This document shows, piece by piece, positions 52,936-61,919 of a stretch of DNA of 64,000 nucleotides. How positions within the stretch are numbered: position 1 is the first letter of the stretch; each line of letters opens with the position of its first letter. The notes beneath the pieces are model-generated. The model searched no databases, had not been told where the DNA came from, and was given only the letters and a program-made list of their open reading frames with translations. This stretch comes from Singulisphaera sp. GP187 (lineage in GTDB: Bacteria > Planctomycetota > Planctomycetia > Isosphaerales > Isosphaeraceae), in NCBI RefSeq assembly GCF_900129635.1, contig NZ_FSRB01000001.1, positions 4,379,501-4,443,500 of the forward strand, in the 5' to 3' direction. The translations under genes were made by a program, and so were the position numbers.

Positions 52936-55233
52936 TCAAAGCAGGTTTACCGGGTCGACGTCAATCGCCAACTCCACCTCGCCCGGCGGCGAGATCTTCG
53001 GCGCAACCGCCTGCAAAAGCGCCTGGAGCGGGCGCGGTGACTCGCTCCGCAACCGGAGATGATAGCGATAGAGATTGCGAATCTTCGCGATCGGCGTGGG
53101 CGCCGGGCCGTGCATGGTCACGCCTGGCGGAGCGGCGGCTTTCAAGGCTTCCAACAGCTCATTCATAAATGTACGAACCATAGCTTCATCAGGTCCGCGG
53201 CCGATCAACCGGACCAGGCGGCCGAACGGCGGCATGCCGAACCGCTGGCGTTCCGGCAGCTCGCAGGCCACGAACCCCTCGTAATCGTGTCGCGAGGCGC
53301 AGTCGATGGCATAGTGGTCCGGGGCGAACGTCTGTACCAGGACCCGACCCGGGCGATCGCCTCGACCGGTTCGACCGGCCACCTGGGCCACGAGTTGAAA
53401 GGTTCGCTCGGCCGCGCGGAAGTCGGGCATGTGCAGCGCGGTGTCGGCGTTGACCACGCCCACCAGGGTCACATTCGGGAAGTCGAGTCCCTTGGCGATC
53501 ATCTGCGTGCCCAGCAAGATCCGGATCTCCCCCGAGCGGAACGCCGAGAGCACCTGCTCGTGGCTCCCCGGCATCCGCATCGTGTCCGAGTCCATCCGCC
53601 GCGAGACGTAATCGGGAAAGGCCGTCTCGACCTCGCGCTCGAGCCGCTCGGTACCAATCCCGCCATAATGCAAGTTGGGCGCCTGGCAGCTCGGGCAGGC
53701 CGGAGGACGCGGACGCTCGGCGTCGCAGGTATGGCAGATCAAGAGCCGACGCCCCTTATGATAAGTCAGGGCGACGTCGCAGGCATCACACTTGAGGACC
53801 TGGTTGCAGCGCGGGTTCGGGCAAATCACAAAGGTATGGAACCCGCGGCGGTTGAGCAGGAGCATGACCTGACCGTCGTCCTTGAGCGCGGCGATCATCG
53901 CCTGGCGGAGCGGCTCGCTCAGCCCCCCCAGGGCAAGTCGTTCGTGGCTCAGGTCGATCAGTTCGACCTTGGGCATCGGCCGCGCTCCGACCCGCGCCAT
54001 CATCGGCAGCCGGAGGTACCGGCCCAGCTCGGCGTTCCGCCAGGTCTCGAGGGCCGGCGTGGCCGAGCCCAGGAGGATCGGGATCCGTTCGAGCTGGGCG
54101 CGCTTCACGGCCACGTCGCGGGCGTGGTAGCGCGGCGTCGTTTCCTGCTTGAACGTACTCTCATGCTCTTCATCGATGACGATCAGGCCGAGCCGCCGGG
54201 CCGGCGCGAAGACGGCCGAGCGGGCGCCGACGATCACCTGGACCTCGCCGGCGGCGATGCTCCGCCAATGCCGGTGCCGCTCCGCGTCGCTCAGGTGGCT
54301 GTGGAGCACGGCGATCTTGCCGAACCGGCGGCGAAACCGGCGGATCGTCTGGGGCGTCAGGCTGATCTCAGGGACCAGCACGATCGCCTCGCGCCCCCGA
54401 GCCATCACGCGCTCGATGGCGCTCAGGTAAACTTCGGTCTTTCCGCTGCCGGTGACTCCGTGAATCAGGAAGGTTGCGAACTCGTCCCCCTCGAGCGCGG
54501 GGGTCATAGCCGCCATCACCGCCGTTTGCTCGTCGGTCAGCGTGGGAATCGGCTTCGCGTCGGAATCCAGGTCGGACGCGACCGACGCGGCATCGAATGC
54601 GTCCTTGGAGTGCCGACGCCTCACCGTCTGGACGTACCCGCGCTGCCGCAAGGCCGTGATCGGCCCGGTCGCGCACTTTGCCAGCCGGCAAAGGTCCGCG
54701 ATCGTCAGCGGCTCGTCCGACCGGCAGAGAACGGCCAGCGCCTCAGCCTGCTTGGGCGGAAGCTGCAACGTCTCGAGCGACTTGCGAATCTCGTCGGGGA
54801 CCGTCAAAAACGTCCCCACCCGCGTCCCCGCCTGATTCTTGACGCCGGCCGGCACCACCGCATCAAGGGCCTGGCCCCACGAACACGCATAATAGCCGGC
54901 CATCCAGCGCGTCAGCTCGAGCATCGCCCGATTGATCAGAGGCGGGTCGTCGAGGACGTCGATGACCTCCTTGACCCGGCTCGGATCCATCCCCGACGGT
55001 GCCTCGGCATCAATCCGGACGCAGTAACCGACCGCCGGCTTGTTGCCCCGCCCCAAGGGAACCCGGACCCGTTGCCCCGGACACACAACCGCTTCCAGAC
55101 GCGCGGGCACTCGGTAGCTGAAGATCTGATCGATCGGCCGGTTGAAAACAATGCCCGCGTACGGGCCGTCGGCCTCAGCGCTCGCCTCGTCGGCGAACCA
55201 GTCCGCCTGGCGTTTGCCGTTGACAAGGCTCAT
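52936..55233 (-). CDS. priA: Primosomal protein N' (replication restart helicase PriA)
   Basis: 765 residues, ATG at 55233. A superfamily 2 DNA helicase that reloads the replicative helicase at stalled forks. It has the Walker A loop FLIHGVTGSGKTEVYL (about 257-272), the DEEH-type box IVIDEEHESTFKQE, and a zinc-binding cysteine array (CPNPRCNQVLKCDACDVALT; CHTCDAERPRPPACPSCQAP). Further landmarks are GTERLEREVETAFPD, ILLGTQMIAKGLDFPNVTLV and QVAGRTGRGDRPGRVLVQT. The N-terminal 100 residues (YAGIVFNRPIDQIFSYRVPA) form the fork-binding 3'-BD. Length is normal. Confidence 0.96.
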   Translation of the reverse strand: MSLVNGKRQADWFADEASAEADGPYAGIVFNRPIDQIFSYRVPARLEAVVCPGQRVRVPLGRGNKPAVGYCVRIDAEAPSGMDPSRVKEVIDVLDDPPLINRAMLELTRWMAGYYACSWGQALDAVVPAGVKNQAGTRVGTFLTVPDEIRKSLETLQLPPKQAEALAVLCRSDEPLTIADLCRLAKCATGPITALRQRGYVQTVRRRHSKDAFDAASVASDLDSDAKPIPTLTDEQTAVMAAMTPALEGDEFATFLIHGVTGSGKTEVYLSAIERVMARGREAIVLVPEISLTPQTIRRFRRRFGKIAVLHSHLSDAERHRHWRSIAAGEVQVIVGARSAVFAPARRLGLIVIDEEHESTFKQETTPRYHARDVAVKRAQLERIPILLGSATPALETWRNAELGRYLRLPMMARVGARPMPKVELIDLSHERLALGGLSEPLRQAMIAALKDDGQVMLLLNRRGFHTFVICPNPRCNQVLKCDACDVALTYHKGRRLLICHTCDAERPRPPACPSCQAPNLHYGGIGTERLEREVETAFPDYVSRRMDSDTMRMPGSHEQVLSAFRSGEIRILLGTQMIAKGLDFPNVTLVGVVNADTALHMPDFRAAERTFQLVAQVAGRTGRGDRPGRVLVQTFAPDHYAIDCASRHDYEGFVACELPERQRFGMPPFGRLVRLIGRGPDEAMVRTFMNELLEALKAAAPPGVTMHGPAPTPIAKIRNLYRYHLRLRSESPRPLQALLQAVAPKISPPGEVELAIDVDPVNLL

Positions 55234-55783
55234 CGGCGAATAATCTCACTCGGGAGGACGGATCGTAAAACCTGGAATCTCGCCTGAGTCGGGACTCGTG
55301 GCCCACAAAACCCTGTGGATTCGACGGAGACAAAACGCCGTGACCGTGACAATCGGCAAGCGAACCGCCAAAGGAGCCGGAGAAACCGTGACACTCTGAG
55401 AAGCGCGGGGAGTATGGTACGGCAACGCTCTCGGAAAACCAAATCAGGCGGCACCAAAACGAGGCGGCGGCCACCCGGAAATTCTATCGGCGAATGGCAA
55501 CCGAAGGTAGACCGGATCTGAACAGGCGTTCCAAAATGATGCAGCCTGACGCGATCGAGGCACAACGTCGGCTTATCGAGATCCATGAAGCGTCCGTAAC
55601 CAATGGGTTCAACGGTCCTGTAGGATCAGGTTCCTCGCGAACGACCCAATGAGGAACGGTCCCGAAACACCCCGGCTCTCCAGCGGTCGAGGCGGAATCA
55701 TGGTGGCAACACATCATACTTAATGCTATCTTTCTCAGATCCGCGTTCTCTGGTGTTCTCTCGGTGGGAACAGGTGACGTCGC
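55234..55783. other. Divergent intergenic region, 550 bp, no gene seen
   Basis: Between the divergent priA and acyltransferase genes. Short frames exist but lack starts or known motifs. No palindromic repeat found. It should hold both promoters. Confidence 0.4.
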
Positions 55784-56845
55784 ATGTCGCATCGGCCGCA
55801 ACTCGATGGCCTCCGGTTCTTCGCCTTCCTCGCCGTTTTCATTTACCATACCAAGGAATCGCGATTACCCTGGGGTTGGGCCGGCGTCCAATTCTTTTTC
55901 GCCCTCTCCGGCTTCTTGATCACGCGGATCCTGATCCGGGGAGAGTCCGGCGTCCTGAGCGCAGACCTGAGGCGGTTCTACCTCCGGAGAACACTCCGGA
56001 TCTTTCCGCTCTACTATGCCATCATCGCCTGGCTCGCTTTGACGCAACCGCTCGACCACAAGCTCTGGCTCGTCACTTACACTTACAACATCAGAGGATA
56101 TTTAGACCACTATCTCAGCAACATGTTGGGCCATTTTTGGACGCTCTGCGTCGAGGAGCAGTTCTATCTGCTCTATCCGCTGGCCCTCCTGTTCACCCCT
56201 GCCCGACGCCGATTTGCCCTCCTGATCGTCCTGATTGCCGGCTCAAAAGCCTTCCAGACCTATGCCCATCTCAATTTATTTATGCCTTCAGCCCGAATCT
56301 TGTTGCCCTATTGCGGCGAAGATCTCCTCTGGGGCTGTCTGGCGGGGCTGGTCGATCTCCATAGCGCTCCCGGCAGACGACTGGGGAAGCCCTGCCTGAT
56401 CGCAGGGGCCGCAATTCTGATCCTTGCCTGGAACTTACACAAACCGCAGACCACCGGGTCGGTCGGAGGTCAGGAACTGCTGTCGGTGTCGCTGTTCGGG
56501 ATCGGCTCGGCCCTCACCGTCCTCGGCGCATGGCGAACCACCGACCGTTGGCTCATCGGCCCCCTCTCCTGGACCCCGATTGCCTACCTCGGCCGGATCA
56601 GCTACGGATTGTACGCCATCCACTTCCCCGCCCTGAACGGCCACTGGATCGACCAGATCCCGTACGGCTTCATGATCCCCCGTCCCTACGGCGACCTGGC
56701 GTTGACGATCGGTCTGGCCGCGGCCTCCTGGCGGTTCTTCGAAGCGCCGATCAACCGCCTCAAAGACCGGATCGCCTCCGCCCCGGCCCTCGAGACCACA
56801 AAATCAACGAATCCACAAAGTCCTAAACAGCCTGCTTTTAGGTAA
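55784..56845 (+). CDS. Acyltransferase family 3 membrane protein (OafA/YrhL-like)
   Basis: 353 residues with about 9-10 hydrophobic segments. Family motifs are RPQLDGLRFFAFLAVFIYH near the start, GWAGVQFFFALSGFLITRIL, RFYLRRTLRIFPLYY and HFWTLCVEEQFYLLYPL (the conserved H and E region). It should move an acyl group, often acetyl, onto a carbohydrate outside the cytoplasmic membrane. The C-terminal tail (about 335-353) is charged and not conserved. Standalone gene, so the target polysaccharide is unknown. Confidence 0.92.
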   Translation: MSHRPQLDGLRFFAFLAVFIYHTKESRLPWGWAGVQFFFALSGFLITRILIRGESGVLSADLRRFYLRRTLRIFPLYYAIIAWLALTQPLDHKLWLVTYTYNIRGYLDHYLSNMLGHFWTLCVEEQFYLLYPLALLFTPARRRFALLIVLIAGSKAFQTYAHLNLFMPSARILLPYCGEDLLWGCLAGLVDLHSAPGRRLGKPCLIAGAAILILAWNLHKPQTTGSVGGQELLSVSLFGIGSALTVLGAWRTTDRWLIGPLSWTPIAYLGRISYGLYAIHFPALNGHWIDQIPYGFMIPRPYGDLALTIGLAAASWRFFEAPINRLKDRIASAPALETTKSTNPQSPKQPAFR

Positions 56846-56969
56846 AACCGATTGACACCGCAAGGCGCGTCGGCGCATCCTAAACATCGCGAGAAACCAC
56901 GATCGACACCTGTGCGTTTGCCCACAAAACCACAAGCGGGCCGGCGATCTCAAAGAAGGTTATCCAACG

Positions 56970-57581
56970 ATGCGACTAGGGCTGTTCGGAGGGACATTTG
57001 ACCCGATCCATTTGGGGCATCTGATCCTGGCGGAGAAATGCCGTGAGGCTTGCCGACTCGACCGGGTCTGGTTCGTGGTCGCAGGCGCTCCGCCCCACAA
57101 GCCGGGCGACCGGACGAGCGTGGCCCACCGCTTGGAGATGGCCCGGATCGCCGTGGCCGGCCACCCTGCGTTTGAAGTCTCCGAGATCGAGGCTCACCGA
57201 CCCGGCCCTCATTACAGCGTCGAGACCCTTGAGGCGGTGCATGCGGAACGCCCCGGCGACGACCTCTTCTTCCTGGTCGGAGCGGACAGCCTCGCCGACC
57301 TTCCCCACTGGCGCGAGCCCGCGCGGATCGCGCGGCTGGCGACCGTGGTCGTGGTCAACCGCCCGGGCATCGACAGGGACGTCGAGGCGGATCCGGCCCC
57401 GGACTTCGGTCCCGAGGCGAAGCCCTTGGTCTCGGTCACGATCCCGCCGATCGGCATCGCCTCGCACAACCTTCGCCATTGCCGGGCCGAGGGCCGGAGC
57501 ATTCGCTACCAGGTCCCCCGCGGGGTTGAGGCCTACATCGAGGCCCAAGGGCTTTACCAACCCACGGCACCGCCCCGATAA
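56970..57581 (+). CDS. nadD: Nicotinate-nucleotide adenylyltransferase
   Basis: 203 residues. It adenylates nicotinate mononucleotide to deamido-NAD in NAD biosynthesis. The opening LGLFGGTFDPIHLGHLILAE is the nucleotidyltransferase signature (GGTFDPIHxGH). PPHKPGDRTSVAHRLEMARI and SVETLEAVHAERP are typical NadD positions, and the closing IPPIGIASHNLRHCRAEGRS holds the ISSTxIR-like segment in an altered form (IASHNLR). ATG at 56970. The later Uma2 gene begins 78 bases downstream; no operon with proA or obg is visible. Confidence 0.9.
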   Translation: MRLGLFGGTFDPIHLGHLILAEKCREACRLDRVWFVVAGAPPHKPGDRTSVAHRLEMARIAVAGHPAFEVSEIEAHRPGPHYSVETLEAVHAERPGDDLFFLVGADSLADLPHWREPARIARLATVVVVNRPGIDRDVEADPAPDFGPEAKPLVSVTIPPIGIASHNLRHCRAEGRSIRYQVPRGVEAYIEAQGLYQPTAPPR

Positions 57582-57658
57582 TTGAATCATCGAAAGCCGC
57601 CGAACGATTCCGAACGGATGGCCCCTTCGTACCCTCCACGTCATTCGGAACGACCGCC

Positions 57659-58393
57659 ATGAGCACCCAGACTCGAGGTCCGTCGCAAAAAGAAGTCGTC
57701 TACCCCGATAGCGATGGTCAACCCATGGCAGAGAACACCCTCCAATTCGAGTGGATCACCACGATCAAAGGGGGGCTCGATGCCGTCTTCCGGGATGACC
57801 CGAACGTCTTCGTCGCGGGAGACTTGCTCTGGTATCCCGTCGAAGGAGAGAACACGATCCGCACCGCCCCCGACGCCATGGTGGCCATTGGCCGCCCCAA
57901 GGGTTATCGCGGCTCGTACCAGCAATGGCGTGAAGCAGGCATCCCACCGCAGGTCGTTTTCGAGGTGCTCTCCCCGGGCAATCGCCTGGGGGAAATGACC
58001 CGTAAATTCCGCTTCTATGAACGATACGGAGTCGAGGAATACTACGTCTATGATCCCGATCGAATCGAGCTGGCCGGCTGGATCCGTAACGGGGCGGAGT
58101 TGGACGAAATTCCGGCGATGGACGGCTGGATCAGTCCTCGCCTGGGCATCCGGTTCGAACTGGCCGAAGACACGATGCGGATCTACGGACCTGACCAACA
58201 GCCGTTCGCCACATACCTCGAACTCATCAGACTGCATGAAACGGCCGTGAGTGAGCGGGACGAAGTTGCCAAGCAACGGGACGAGGTTGCGAGAGAGCGG
58301 GACGAAGTTGCGCAAGCGCGAGATGCCGAGCAGCTTCGCGCGGATCGTCTGGCTGCGCAACTTAGGGCGTTGGGAGTCGAACCGGAGCGTTAA
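57659..58393 (+). CDS. Uma2-family (DUF820) nuclease-like protein with coiled-coil tail
   Basis: 244 residues. The Uma2/DUF820 fold is a PD-(D/E)XK nuclease relative. Visible motifs are VFVAGDLLWYPVEGENTIRTAPDAMVAI, PPQVVFEVLSPGNRLGEMTRKFRFYER (core glutamate and lysine) and GVEEYYVYDPDRIELAGW. From residue about 197 it carries a heptad coiled coil made of three exact-frame 21-bp repeats (RDEVAxx). The role of Uma2 proteins is not established; they are multiplied in cyanobacteria and planctomycetes. Confidence 0.88.
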   Translation: MSTQTRGPSQKEVVYPDSDGQPMAENTLQFEWITTIKGGLDAVFRDDPNVFVAGDLLWYPVEGENTIRTAPDAMVAIGRPKGYRGSYQQWREAGIPPQVVFEVLSPGNRLGEMTRKFRFYERYGVEEYYVYDPDRIELAGWIRNGAELDEIPAMDGWISPRLGIRFELAEDTMRIYGPDQQPFATYLELIRLHETAVSERDEVAKQRDEVARERDEVAQARDAEQLRADRLAAQLRALGVEPER

Positions 58394-58597
58394 GCAAGGT
58401 TCGCGAAGTATGACGTCCGGGCAGGCTAAACCGGCCGATTGAGGGCGGCAACCGCCGTCCTATCCTACCTCGATCGCCCTGATCCTAGGCGAGTCAAGAA
58501 CCGTCATTTTGGGCCTCATCCCCGCCGCGGAACCGGTCGATAGGGGAATGGTGAGCCGGTTACGGATGGCCAGGAAGACTTGGTTTTGAGGACGACG

Positions 58598-59383
58598 ATG
58601 GCGCCAGCAACAACACACCAGAAGCCGGCCGCGGTCTCGGAAGAGGTTGAGGCCCTGCGCCGCCAGCTCGTCGCGTTGCAACGGGTAAGCAGCCTCGGGG
58701 TTCTTGCCGGCGGGATCTGCCACGAGTTGAATAACGCGCTCACACCGATTCTTAATTATGCCAAGCTTGGTCTCCGCAACCCCGACCCCGCGTTTCGCCA
58801 GCGGGCTTTCGAGAAGATCCTCGAAGCCGGCCAGAGGGCGTCGGCGATTTCCGGCGGCGTGCTCGGCATCGCCCGACCCCGGGCCGACCGGCGCGAGGCG
58901 ACCGATCTGGTTCGGCTGACCAAAGAAGTGACCTTGCTCGTGGCCAAGGACCTGTCACGCCACCGGGTCCACCTTGATTTCCAGGCCGTCGGCCAGCCCC
59001 ACGCCCGGGTCAACCCCGCGCAGATCCAGCAGGTCCTCCTCAATCTGATGATCAACGCTCGCCAAGCGATGCCCGAAGGGGGCACACTCCGGGTCCGGGT
59101 CGGCGAGGACGCCTCGGGCCGGATCGCCGAGTTGAGCGTGGCCGACACCGGGATCGGCATCGCCCCGGCCGACCTACGGCGGATCTTCGAGCCCTTCTTC
59201 ACGACCAAGACCGGACCTGACGCTTCAGGCCAAGGGGGGACCGGCCTGGGACTCTCGGTCTGCCGCGATATCGTCGAGTCGCACCACGGCCGCCTCCGCG
59301 CGGAGAGCCGGATCGGCCAAGGGACCAGCTTCACCCTTCGCCTCCCCGTCTGCCCGACCCCCGCCAAGCAAGGAGCCGCCTGA
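58598..59383 (+). CDS. Soluble histidine kinase (NtrB-like core)
   Basis: 261 residues from the ATG at 58598 (GAGG 6 bases upstream); a GTG at 58580 is possible. It has no membrane helix. An N-terminal coiled coil (EEVEALRRQLVALQRVSS) precedes the phospho-acceptor motif GGICHELNNALTPI (H42). ATPase motifs follow: QVLLNLMINARQAM (N box), VADTGIGIAP (G1) and GGTGLGLSVCRDIVESHHG (G2). It has no sensor domain, so input may come from a partner. No response regulator is adjacent. Confidence 0.92.
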   Translation: MAPATTHQKPAAVSEEVEALRRQLVALQRVSSLGVLAGGICHELNNALTPILNYAKLGLRNPDPAFRQRAFEKILEAGQRASAISGGVLGIARPRADRREATDLVRLTKEVTLLVAKDLSRHRVHLDFQAVGQPHARVNPAQIQQVLLNLMINARQAMPEGGTLRVRVGEDASGRIAELSVADTGIGIAPADLRRIFEPFFTTKTGPDASGQGGTGLGLSVCRDIVESHHGRLRAESRIGQGTSFTLRLPVCPTPAKQGAA

Positions 59384-59563
59384 TCCTCCGATCGCGTGGG
59401 ACGATGGGACCACACCTTACGTCATTTCATTGGTCCCTTCGTCCCTGGATTAACGTTGCAATTTCGCGACCGATCCGCGATGGATCCGCCGTCTCGACGC
59501 GGGAGCAGCCGCTTCCATAGCCAACTCACCATCGTCCCGATCGCGACAAGAAGGGGTCCCGAG

Positions 59564-60673
59564 ATGGAACTCGCGGAGTTGCAGAAGCATTGGGATGCTT
59601 TCGGAGCGGAGGATCCGCTCTGGGCGATCATGACCGTTCCCGGCAAGCGGTTTGGCCGCTGGGACGTCAACGATTTTTTCGAGACCGGCCGCCGACAGGT
59701 CGCCAGCCAGGTGGAATACTTCCACGAACGGGGGATGCACTTCAATCGAGGTCGGGTCCTGGATTTCGGCTGCGGCGTCGGCCGGCTCACCCAGGCGCTC
59801 GGCGACTCGTTTCAGGAGTGTGACGGCGTCGATATCTCGGCGGCGATGATCGCACGCGCCCGCCAGCACAACCGTCATGGGGACCGGTGCCGCTACCACG
59901 TGAATGCCCGCGACGACCTGGCAATCTTTGCCGACAACACCTTTGACTTGGTTTACACCAACATCGTGCTCCAGCACATGCAGCCAAAGTACGCGCGGAG
60001 CTACATCGCGGAATTCCTCCGAATCATCGTTCCCGGCGGACTCGTCTTCTTCCAGATGCCGGCAGGAACCGAACCGGCCAACCCTGAGCCGAATCCCTCC
60101 TCGACCATAAGCCATCGAGCCCCCCTGCCGGACTCGGCTTTTCGGGCGAAAATCAGCCCGACCGAGCATCCCGCCACCGTCTGGGCGGGCTCGCAATTAG
60201 AACTCATCGTACGCGTGAAAAATCTGAGCGGCTGCCCATGGAAAGCGACCGGGCGTGAGTTAGATCGACTCGGGCTCAGGCTCGGCAACCACTGGCTCAA
60301 CGAGCAGAACCAGGTCGTCGAATACGACGACGGCCGGGCCGACCTCCCGGGGGACCTTGAACCGGGCGAGGAAGTCGACCTCGTCCTGACCATCAATGTT
60401 CCCAAAGTCCCGGGCAGTTACCTCCTGGAAATCGACATGGTGGAGGAGTTCGTCTCCTGGTTCAAGGATAAGGGATCCGAGACGTCGGTCCTCCCCATCG
60501 AAGTGAAAACTCCGGCCGCCGAGAGAGACTTCACCCCGCAAATGCAGATGCACACGATCGACAAAGATGAAATCATCTCGCTCATCAACAATCACAGTGG
60601 CAAGATTCTTGAGATTCAGCGGGTCAACGAAGGCAAGGGGCTGCTCGACTACAACTACTATGTGACGAAATAA
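59564..60673 (+). CDS. SAM-dependent methyltransferase with C-terminal beta-domain
   Basis: 369 residues from the ATG at 59564 (AAGGGG upstream). The class I methyltransferase fold spans about 60-195: RVLDFGCGVGRLTQALGDSF (SAM-binding glycine loop), ECDGVDISAAMIARARQ, NTFDLVYTNIVLQHM and FLRIIVPGGLVFFQMP. The C-terminal 160 residues look like an Ig-like beta-sandwich (LELIVRVKNLSGCPW, EVDLVLTINVPKVPG), then a short helical tail. The target of methylation is unknown; the extra domain suggests binding to a surface polymer precursor. Single gene between the kinase and the FAH enzyme. Confidence 0.85.
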   Translation: MELAELQKHWDAFGAEDPLWAIMTVPGKRFGRWDVNDFFETGRRQVASQVEYFHERGMHFNRGRVLDFGCGVGRLTQALGDSFQECDGVDISAAMIARARQHNRHGDRCRYHVNARDDLAIFADNTFDLVYTNIVLQHMQPKYARSYIAEFLRIIVPGGLVFFQMPAGTEPANPEPNPSSTISHRAPLPDSAFRAKISPTEHPATVWAGSQLELIVRVKNLSGCPWKATGRELDRLGLRLGNHWLNEQNQVVEYDDGRADLPGDLEPGEEVDLVLTINVPKVPGSYLLEIDMVEEFVSWFKDKGSETSVLPIEVKTPAAERDFTPQMQMHTIDKDEIISLINNHSGKILEIQRVNEGKGLLDYNYYVTK

Positions 60674-60780
60674 CGGGCCCCTTCGTCGCGTCAACCCTGG
60701 CCTCGGCCGCACAATGTCGGTAGCCTGGGGGCCTGGCGTTATGGCTAGGCTTTCCGGGTAACTGGCAGCGGAGGTCCGAA

Positions 60781-61650
60781 GTGCGTTGGGTGACCGTCTT
60801 GACGGAGCACGGCCCGAGGGCGTGCGGAGTGTGGCAGGGACAATACGTCGACGTCAACGCGGCCGACCCCGAAGCGCCGTCGAGCGTGAAGGGATTGCTG
60901 GAGCTTGATCCAGCCCGCCGGAAGCGCGCGTGGGAAGCCCTCGCGCAAGGGGAGAAACGCTACGACCCCGCGGGGGCCACACTGCTCGCCCCAATCCCCG
61001 ACCCGCGCAAGATCATCTGCCTGGGTTTGAACTACCGCGACCACGCCGCCGAGAGCGGGATGGACATCCCCACCGAGCCGATCCTGTTCAGCAAGTACCC
61101 GTCGGCGCTGATCGGCCATCAGGCCGAGATCGTTCTGCCCGCGGTCAGCGAGCAGGTCGACTACGAAGCGGAGCTGGTGATCGTGATCGGCCGGAAGGGC
61201 CGGCACATCCCCCGCGAGCAGGCCATGGAATATGTGGCCGGATACACCGTCGGTCACGACGTCTCGGCACGCGACTGGCAGTTGAACAAGCCGGGCAAGC
61301 AGTGGATGGTCGGTAAGACCTTCGATACCTTCGCGCCGGTCGGCCCGGAACTGGTGATGTGTGACGAGGTCCCCGACCCGCACGCCCTGGGAATCCGGCT
61401 TCGCCTGAACGGCCAGACGATGCAGGATTCGAGCACCAGCCAGTTGATTTTCCGGGTCGATGAAACGATCGCCTACCTCTCGAAAATCCTGACGCTCGAG
61501 CCGGGCGACCTGATCTTCACCGGCACCCCGCCGGGCGTCGGAATGGCCAAGAAGCCCCCCGTCTGGCTCAAGCCGGGCGACGTGGTCGAGGTCGAGATCG
61601 ACGGCCTCGGCACCCTTCGCAACACCGTCAAGGCCGAGTCGCCCGCGTAA
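60781..61650 (+). CDS. Fumarylacetoacetate hydrolase family enzyme
   Basis: 289 residues; GTG at 60781 preceded by GGAGG. Family landmarks are PDPRKIICLGLNYRDHAAES, PILFSKYPSALIGH, VDYEAELVIVIGRKGRHI (the E...E metal ligands), GYTVGHDVSARDWQL and PGDLIFTGTPPGVGMAKKPP. Members act as hydrolases or decarboxylases (for example ureidoglycolate lyase-like, HpcE-like, or acylpyruvase), so the substrate cannot be named. Normal length for bacterial single-domain members. A hairpin follows directly. Confidence 0.92.
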   Translation: MRWVTVLTEHGPRACGVWQGQYVDVNAADPEAPSSVKGLLELDPARRKRAWEALAQGEKRYDPAGATLLAPIPDPRKIICLGLNYRDHAAESGMDIPTEPILFSKYPSALIGHQAEIVLPAVSEQVDYEAELVIVIGRKGRHIPREQAMEYVAGYTVGHDVSARDWQLNKPGKQWMVGKTFDTFAPVGPELVMCDEVPDPHALGIRLRLNGQTMQDSSTSQLIFRVDETIAYLSKILTLEPGDLIFTGTPPGVGMAKKPPVWLKPGDVVEVEIDGLGTLRNTVKAESPA

Positions 61651-61659
61651 CCCCTCCCC

Positions 61660-61693
61660 CTCTTCCGCTCGCCATTAAAGGCGAGCGGAAGAG
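61660..61693. terminator. Hairpin 3' of the FAH gene
   Basis: A 14-bp perfect stem (CTCTTCCGCTCGCC / GGCGAGCGGAAGAG) with a 6-base loop, 9 bases after the stop codon. There is no T run. A related pattern with a similar motif is at 50420-50464, so this may also be part of a dispersed repeat. Confidence 0.6.
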
Positions 61694-61919
61694 GTAGCGA
61701 GGGCGAGTGGACGGGTCGGAAGCCAGGGAACGATCCGCTCCCCGCTCGACTTTGAGGGCGAACGAAGCAGGAGACGGACGGGAGGGGCTCGCGAAGCACG
61801 TGGACCTGGTCTCTCTTTGCATTAGATCATGTGCAAGCCCTGTGCATCACGGGTTGTATTTAGCCCGTGAGCCAAAAACCTGGGCGATCGTTCACGGGTT
61901 GAGTCCAACCCGTGGCACC

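Noticed and set aside
53059..55287. Plus-strand open frame of 742 codons opposite priA
   Set aside because: PriA motifs on the other strand are unmistakable; this frame has no motif and an arginine- and glycine-rich composition.
61660..61772. Dispersed motif GATCCGCTCCCCGCTCG shared with 50420-50464
   Set aside because: Too short and imperfect to define as a repeat family from two copies; noted only with the hairpin at 61660.
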